A stretch of 64,000 bases of DNA from Leucothrix arctica (GTDB taxonomy: Bacteria > Pseudomonadota > Gammaproteobacteria > Thiotrichales > Thiotrichaceae): assembly GCF_003172895.1 (NCBI RefSeq), contig NZ_QGKL01000039.1, positions 124,001 to 188,000 on the forward strand, read 5' to 3'. The notes under the pieces are model-generated. The model was not told where the DNA came from. It saw only the letters and a program-made list of their open reading frames with translations, and searched no databases. Below are positions 59,051 to 64,000 of the stretch, piece after piece; position 1 is the stretch's first letter; each line of letters opens with the position of its first letter. A program made the translations under genes and the position numbers.

Positions 59051-61375
59051 CTACTGACCAAATACATCCATTTGGCGCTGAGTAAGGCGCTCAAACGAGG
59101 TATCTAGAAAATATAAAATGCTGTCTGCAACAGGCTGTAACTGCTTATCTTGGTAATGCTGATAATCGGGGATGGCCGTAAGGTTTTCAAGAGGCTCAGG
59201 GCCATTCAGGGTCATTACGTACTGTATACGCCGACCGGGGTTCTTCATTTTACGTGCCGCTTTAACTTGTGGTGGCTGACTGCTGACGTAACTTTCGAGC
59301 GGGCGCCTTAGTCGTTTGGTATAGGTTAGTTGGTCGTCAAATTTGCCAGCGTACAGCTGTTCACTAATTTCACGCACATAGTCCGCATAAGGTAAGTCGT
59401 TAAATATTCGTCGATAAAGCTCTTGCTGAAAGACCTTGGCAAGCATGGTCCAATCGGAGCGAACGGTTTCCAGTCCTTTAAACACCATTTCAGTGTCGCC
59501 ATTTTGACGAATAGCACCTGCATAGCGTTTCTTACTACCCGCTTCACTGCCGCGAATAGTGGGCATTAGAAAGCGTAAGTAGTGTGTTTCAAACTCGATT
59601 TCTAAGCATGACTCAATTTTAAAGCGTTGTTGCAGTTGCTCCTGCCAAAATATATTGAGTTTTCTCGCCAGTTCATCACCAATGGCTTCTGATTGAGGCT
59701 CATCTAAGTCGTCATGGAGGTGAACAAATACTGAGTCAGTATCACCATAGATTACCGAGTAACCTTCCTGCTCAATAAAAGTGGCGCTTTGCTGAATGAT
59801 TTCATGACCGCGTCGAGTGATACTGCTGGCTAGCTGAGGATTGAAAAAACGACAGCCCGATGAACCAAGGACACCATAAAATGAATTCATAATGATTTTT
59901 ATGGCATATGAAAGTGGCGCGTTTTTAACCTTCTTTGCTGCGTCTCTATCCTGCCAAAGTTGCGTGACTAGCTCAGGTAATATGTGCTGCTCTCGTGAAA
60001 ACTGAGCGTTCAAAAATCCCGGAATAGTGTTGGTCTCGTCACTGACTAAGCCGACTGACAAGCCCATTGGGTCAATCTTAAACGTGCGAATAATGCTTGG
60101 GTATAGGCTCTTGAAGTCTAGAACCAATACGTTCTTATACAAACCTGGCGTTGAGTCCATGACGTAGCCACCGGGGCTACTGGTGACGTTACTTTGACTC
60201 CCGATGTCTGGTGCAACAAAGCCTTGGCGATGTAGGCGAGGCAGGTAGAGGTTATCAAAGGCTGCAGTAGAGCCACCTTGTCTATCTATCGCTAAGCCGG
60301 TCATTCTGGCACGTTCTAGGGAAAAGTTGATGAGGTCTTTTTCTTCAAATATGCGCGCCACTAACTCACAATCTTGCAGGTTATAAGCGGCTAAGCCCAC
60401 GGGGTCTTCAAGGTATTGTCTGCGAATCTCTTCTAACTTATTTCCTTCCTCTATCAGCTTGTCTTGTCCAAGTATGTGTTGTGCAACAAAACCCAGTGCG
60501 TAGTGGTCGAAAAACATGAAGGCACTTTTGAGCGCTGCAATGCCGTCTAACACAATGCGCCCAGGTACTCGGGCTACTGCAATTTGGCCAGCCATTTGTG
60601 ACTCTAAAACGGTCGCAGTTTCACCGCCGCGCCCTAAGGCAAAAGGAATTTTAAGTTCTTGGCATTTCCACTTAAGAAAACTCAGGTCAAAGCCGATGAC
60701 ATTCCAACCAATAATAACGTCAGGATCGTAGTTTCTAATCCATGATAAGCTTTGCTCAACGGCACTTTGTTCGTCGTCGCACCATGTGATATTCAATTCG
60801 CTAGCTTTCGCAGGCGCTTGGTCAGGGTGTTTTACCATGAATATTTGGTGACTATCGACAGTACTCACAGCAATGGAATAGAGTTGCCCACGCAGATCGT
60901 GCGTTTCAATATCTAAAGAAATCCAGCGTAGTGACGGTGTATATTTTGCCGGTTTGAGTTTTGGTTGACGTATCTCTCTAAAGCTATCGCGCTGGATAAC
61001 CTGACCTTGCACGGTCATTGGTGCAGTGATAAACCGCTCCATCAAGTAACGCTCAGTTGGCTTTACCTCAGACTCATAGAGTTGGGATTTGTCATAAGCT
61101 AAGTGGTCGCGTATCGCTTGTAAATCACGCTGTTGACGGAAGTAGAGACCATCCATGTCAGCATGGTCAAAGTCTTTGAGTGCGAGTGCTTTTCGATGTG
61201 CAGTGTGCGGAATTTTGAGCAGGTTATCTCGTCGCACAAAACAAACCGCGCGTTCGTTTTCAATGACTAGGCGAACAGGGTCTTGATCAGTGGCTAGCCA
61301 GAAGCTTAGCTCAATACCGTTTTTGGTATCTCGCCACTGTCGTGAAAGTAAAAAACCGTCAATCAAAGAAGTCAT
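59051..61375 (-). CDS. polB: DNA polymerase II (family B)
   Basis: 774 residues, close to E. coli Pol II (783). The exonuclease part has WISLDIETHDLRGQLYSIAV (marker LDIETHD) and VIIGWNVIGFDLSFLK. Polymerase motif A is LDFKSLYPSIIRTF, motif B includes SYAIKIIMNSFYGVLG and motif C is VIYGDTDSVF. It acts in DNA repair and restart. It is a single gene 78 bp after the ferredoxin gene on the same strand in genomic order. No LexA box was recognised upstream. Confidence 0.96.
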   Translation of the reverse strand: MTSLIDGFLLSRQWRDTKNGIELSFWLATDQDPVRLVIENERAVCFVRRDNLLKIPHTAHRKALALKDFDHADMDGLYFRQQRDLQAIRDHLAYDKSQLYESEVKPTERYLMERFITAPMTVQGQVIQRDSFREIRQPKLKPAKYTPSLRWISLDIETHDLRGQLYSIAVSTVDSHQIFMVKHPDQAPAKASELNITWCDDEQSAVEQSLSWIRNYDPDVIIGWNVIGFDLSFLKWKCQELKIPFALGRGGETATVLESQMAGQIAVARVPGRIVLDGIAALKSAFMFFDHYALGFVAQHILGQDKLIEEGNKLEEIRRQYLEDPVGLAAYNLQDCELVARIFEEKDLINFSLERARMTGLAIDRQGGSTAAFDNLYLPRLHRQGFVAPDIGSQSNVTSSPGGYVMDSTPGLYKNVLVLDFKSLYPSIIRTFKIDPMGLSVGLVSDETNTIPGFLNAQFSREQHILPELVTQLWQDRDAAKKVKNAPLSYAIKIIMNSFYGVLGSSGCRFFNPQLASSITRRGHEIIQQSATFIEQEGYSVIYGDTDSVFVHLHDDLDEPQSEAIGDELARKLNIFWQEQLQQRFKIESCLEIEFETHYLRFLMPTIRGSEAGSKKRYAGAIRQNGDTEMVFKGLETVRSDWTMLAKVFQQELYRRIFNDLPYADYVREISEQLYAGKFDDQLTYTKRLRRPLESYVSSQPPQVKAARKMKNPGRRIQYVMTLNGPEPLENLTAIPDYQHYQDKQLQPVADSILYFLDTSFERLTQRQMDVFGQ

Positions 61376-61398
61376 GCGGTCAGTTTACCCGTTAAGCC

Positions 61399-62172
61399 TC
61401 ACTGGTATAAAGGAATAGGTTGGATCGAGCCTTTGCGGTTAATCCTGATGCTACCGTCAGCTGATGGCTTGCTACCACCTGCGGCATTACGTAAGACGTT
61501 ATTAATCAGTGGGTTTAAACCCGGCTTAGCCTTGGCTAAAATATCCGCTTCGTAAACCCATTCATTAGTAATGCTCGCTAAGCCACTCAGGTCAATAGGG
61601 CCGTCAGAGGCGCTAATATCAGCGGTCAACTTGTCTTTAGAAGAACGAATGTCAGCACGATAATTTGCAGGGTCTAATCTAAGCGGAGAGGTTAGGCTGC
61701 CTTGTGCCCAGTTTAAAACACCGTCAATAATTGGGAATACATTGGGCTCTAGTTCAGCTGATTGGATCAACCCTTGAAAGCTACCGCCAAGACGGAAGTT
61801 TCTCTGAAACTTAGAAGCGATACTCGCGTCTGCTTCAAACGTTGTGTCAGTTAAGCGGATAGTGCGATCTAAACCGTAAGCGGCTAAACCTTCTGCTGTT
61901 AACTCTTCGCCATTAATATTAAAGTCAGACACAAGAGACAAACTCATCAAGCTCTTAAGTGGGCGTACTTTCCACTTAACACGGCCAAGGTTTAAGTTAT
62001 CAATGCGTAAGTTGGCCGCTTGGCCATTCCAGATAGTGCCAGTGCTATTATCAATAACGATATTAGGTGCTGCCTTTTCTAAGTGCGGCTCTACGAAGGA
62101 TACGGGTGTTAGTGCAAACGCTGTTACTAGAAACGTAACTAGGCCCAATAAAATTAGCTTAAACGTTTTCAT
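61399..62172 (-). CDS. gspN: Type II secretion system protein N
   Basis: 257 residues with a signal/anchor (about 5-22, LILLGLVTFLVTAFAL). GspN-like features are SGTIWNGQAANLRIDNLNLGRVKWKVRPL (marker GTIWNGQAANLRI) and an overall beta-rich periplasmic body. Its precise role in type II secretion is not well defined. It is the last gene of the gspK-L-M-N block and overlaps gspM by 4 bases. Confidence 0.85.
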   Translation of the reverse strand: MKTFKLILLGLVTFLVTAFALTPVSFVEPHLEKAAPNIVIDNSTGTIWNGQAANLRIDNLNLGRVKWKVRPLKSLMSLSLVSDFNINGEELTAEGLAAYGLDRTIRLTDTTFEADASIASKFQRNFRLGGSFQGLIQSAELEPNVFPIIDGVLNWAQGSLTSPLRLDPANYRADIRSSKDKLTADISASDGPIDLSGLASITNEWVYEADILAKAKPGLNPLINNVLRNAAGGSKPSADGSIRINRKGSIQPIPLYQ

Positions 62173-62651
62173 TTTGCCTCCAAAGTAATTGAGGCGTTGG
62201 CGATACCAATGTCCTTAGTTGGTTTTAGCGAGAGTAATTTAACCGCTAAACCATGTTTGTTTTCGATGTCATACAAAAAGCGCATGATGTTGTCCGCTTC
62301 TGCATCTCTCAAATTCAACTTCACTGTTGTACTGTTTGGTGCGCTCATCACCCCTAAGTTTGGTCTTAGTCGCCATGTTCGAAGGGCACTCTCAACTTTC
62401 TGCTGAGGGTTTCCACGACTGACTTTAGGTGCGTTGCCACCGGTACGTTTTAGCAGTTTTATTTCACCACTAAGGCCACGCATTTGTTGCAGCATTTCGC
62501 TACGGTCGGTGATCTGAGAGTCGAGTACCTTGCGTTTATTCATCGTTGGTTGAAGTAGTACCAACCAAAATAGCAGAATAGGGACAACGACAGCGGCGAT
62601 ACTCACCAGTGTTTTTTCGCGCGAACTTAACATCATAAACCACTGTTTCAT
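62169..62651 (-). CDS. gspM: Type II secretion system protein M
   Basis: 160 residues with one membrane anchor (about 14-33, TLVSIAAVVVPILLFWLVLL) and a ferredoxin-like periplasmic domain. WFMMLSSREKTLVSIAA and QPTMNKRKVLDSQI fit GspM. It stabilises GspL in the inner-membrane platform. It overlaps gspL and gspN by 4 bases each. Confidence 0.9.
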   Translation of the reverse strand: MKQWFMMLSSREKTLVSIAAVVVPILLFWLVLLQPTMNKRKVLDSQITDRSEMLQQMRGLSGEIKLLKRTGGNAPKVSRGNPQQKVESALRTWRLRPNLGVMSAPNSTTVKLNLRDAEADNIMRFLYDIENKHGLAVKLLSLKPTKDIGIANASITLEAK

Positions 62652-63853
62652 TCTGCGGTTTCCTCAATAACTAGGGTAGATGCGACACTGTCGGCCGTTG
62701 TTTTTGATGAGCGAATAGACACGCTAAGTTGCGCCTTTTCAGCTGTTTGTTTGAACTGGTCAAGCATGCCTAAGTTAGGTGCTTCGACTTTAAGCTCGAT
62801 TTTGTTTTGTTTGAACGCTACTTCTTGGATTTCCATTTTAGGAAAGCGCTTTAACTGTGGTGCTAAGCGAGCAATGATAGGTAGAGGCGACTTATTTGCG
62901 GAGTCTGGATTACCTTCTAACTGTCTGCGTAAACTTCTCATGGAAGATAGCTGTGCGTCTGCATCGGTCAAGCTGCCATTCGCAACGGCAGAGCGGTAGA
63001 CCTTAGTGATCTCACTTTCAATAGCGGTAAGCTTTTGCTCAGACTGATGGTTATGCCACATAAACATGCCTAACCACGTTGCCAGTAATAAACCCGCAAT
63101 AACCCCGACAGGCTTCCAAGGCGACCAGTTAATAGACTTAAGCGCACTCTCACCACGGTTGTAGTTATTGAGTAAACTCAGTGGAAGTGTTGGCTGCAAG
63201 TCTTTCAGTTGAATCAGTGATGGTGCGTTACCCGCACGTATTTCAATATCTTGGCCTTGAAGCAGGCGCGTCATTCGTAAACTATCGCCACTCACGTCGA
63301 TGACTTGTGGTGAGTGCTCTTCAAGTTGACTAGGTAAAACATAGTCCAGCACATCTAAGTCACACGCAAAGCCGCTAAACATGCCTTGACGTACTTGCGC
63401 TTCGTTTTCGGTGACCGCAACAGACCAGCCTTCGCTCGCGACAGGTAGGGCGAACATGGCGGGTAAAATATAGTGAACATTGATGTCATGTTCCTTAAGA
63501 AGGTCAATCCAAAAACCTAAACGTTCATGGTTGATGATCGCTGCTTTGACGGGTAAATCATCTGACTCACGCAGTGCGCTGAAGTGTAGTTTTTCAACAT
63601 CTTCAGCAAGGCTTTCTTCTAAGGCAAACGGCAGTGCTTGCAGCATTTGCTTTTTATTTTTACTAGGAATGATTGTTTCGGCAAGCGAGACTTCATTGTC
63701 CGGAATCAGCAGTACGACTTTCTGACCACGCTGTTTACTACGGACAGTAGCCCAGTCTGAACTAACAAAATTGTCTTCAGTAATTTTGTCCCCAATACTT
63801 GCAACAAGTGGGGGAGCGTCTGGCGATGTAAGTTTAATTATTAGCAGCTTCAT
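62648..63853 (-). CDS. gspL: Type II secretion system protein L
   Basis: 401 residues. The actin-like cytoplasmic part (about 1-230) is followed by one membrane helix (about 247-268, PVGVIAGLLLATWLGMFMW) and a periplasmic ferredoxin-like domain. VVLLIPDNEVSLAETIIP and ALPFALEESLAEDVEKLHF (markers) fit GspL, which recruits the GspE ATPase. It starts 13 bp after the gspK stop. Confidence 0.9.
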   Translation of the reverse strand: MKLLIIKLTSPDAPPLVASIGDKITEDNFVSSDWATVRSKQRGQKVVLLIPDNEVSLAETIIPSKNKKQMLQALPFALEESLAEDVEKLHFSALRESDDLPVKAAIINHERLGFWIDLLKEHDINVHYILPAMFALPVASEGWSVAVTENEAQVRQGMFSGFACDLDVLDYVLPSQLEEHSPQVIDVSGDSLRMTRLLQGQDIEIRAGNAPSLIQLKDLQPTLPLSLLNNYNRGESALKSINWSPWKPVGVIAGLLLATWLGMFMWHNHQSEQKLTAIESEITKVYRSAVANGSLTDADAQLSSMRSLRRQLEGNPDSANKSPLPIIARLAPQLKRFPKMEIQEVAFKQNKIELKVEAPNLGMLDQFKQTAEKAQLSVSIRSSKTTADSVASTLVIEETAE

Positions 63854-63866
63854 TTATCTTATTTAT

Positions 63867-64000
63867 CTACAACTGTTGATTACTGAAATCTCTAGAAATG
63901 ACGGTCACTTTAGCACCATCTCTATGCAGAATACTATTGATATAGAGCCGAGCGGCACCTATGTTGATCTCGCCTTGAAGAAGGAAGTATTGGCTAGTGA
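63867..64000 (-). CDS. gspK: Type II secretion minor pseudopilin GspK (partial, C-terminal end)
   Basis: Only the last 43-44 codons are in the window. The end SQYFLLQGEINIGAARLYIN and VTVISRDFSNQQL is typical of GspK C-termini. GspK caps the pseudopilus tip. The gene runs off the right edge, so the rest of the type II secretion operon lies beyond it. Confidence 0.88.
   Translation of the reverse strand, partial: TSQYFLLQGEINIGAARLYINSILHRDGAKVTVISRDFSNQQL

Overview
The window looks like a chromosomal segment of a Gram-negative gammaproteobacterium with moderate to low GC. The evidence is gene content and order: ruvCAB followed by ybgC-tolQRAB-pal-cpoB, zapA divergent from ygfB-pepP-ubiH-ubiI, hslVU, lptM-lysA, DNA polymerases I and II, type IV pilus pilB/pilC and a type II secretion gspKLMN block. 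The TAXI-type TRAP transporter, the sulfatase and a DUF3622 protein would fit a marine lifestyle. A Thiotrichales-like affiliation is possible but cannot be proven from the sequence. I saw no rRNA, tRNA, CRISPR array, insertion sequence or prophage.

Layout. 1-2656 (minus): pilC (cut by the window edge) and pilB. 2893-11240 (plus): a small coupled ORF, ruvC, ruvA, ruvB, then the complete tol-pal envelope operon, closed by a strong bidirectional terminator. 11327-13147 (minus): rpsF-rpsR-rplI with a clear sigma-70 promoter, then zapA and a ZapB-like coiled-coil gene. 13239-19241 (plus): ygfB, pepP, two ubiquinone hydroxylases, a Na+/H+ antiporter and a small membrane protein. 19260-30641 is a mosaic: AlkC-type glycosylase, a pair of unknown membrane proteins (one with a degenerate LysM-like end), msrA, yebC, a SafE/UreH-type membrane protein, a double DUF1127 protein, a DUF2520 oxidoreductase, pyrE, DUF3622, DUF1963, ugd, an MDR oxidoreductase and a Fic enzyme.

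30642-33457 is an accessory pocket with palindromic operators, a Phd/ParE toxin-antitoxin pair, an unknown protein paired with an HTH-M78 (ImmA/IrrE) peptidase, and a 20-bp-arm inverted repeat at its right edge next to polA. 36264-42925 (plus) holds nadA, a membrane-anchored clan-A-like glycosidase with a CBM9-like end, a four-TM protein and a GGDEF-EAL protein. 42977-45939 (minus) is hslV-hslU-DUF971-hisI-yidD behind a clear heat-shock (sigma-32) promoter. 46057-48831 (plus) carries lptM-lysA, an esterase and a ccdAB pair. A GH114 lipoprotein gene converges on ccdB.

49736-57848 is a catabolic island. One minus-strand operon encodes a TAXI binding protein, a fused TRAP permease, a sulfatase, a VOC protein, fumarylacetoacetase and maleylacetoacetate isomerase. 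A divergent LysR gene is broken by a one-base frameshift. The set reads as uptake of a sulfated organic acid, sulfate removal, and the last steps of a homogentisate-type ring degradation. The dioxygenase expected before the isomerase is missing, unless the VOC protein fills that step. The window ends with yaaA, a ferredoxin, polB and the tail of a type II secretion operon (gspK partial, gspL, gspM, gspN).

The most interesting points are the sulfatase/TRAP/ring-fission operon with its broken regulator, the unknown partner of the HTH-M78 peptidase, the glycosidase/c-di-GMP neighbourhood, the sORF coupled to ruvC, and the well-preserved sigma-32 promoter of hslVU.
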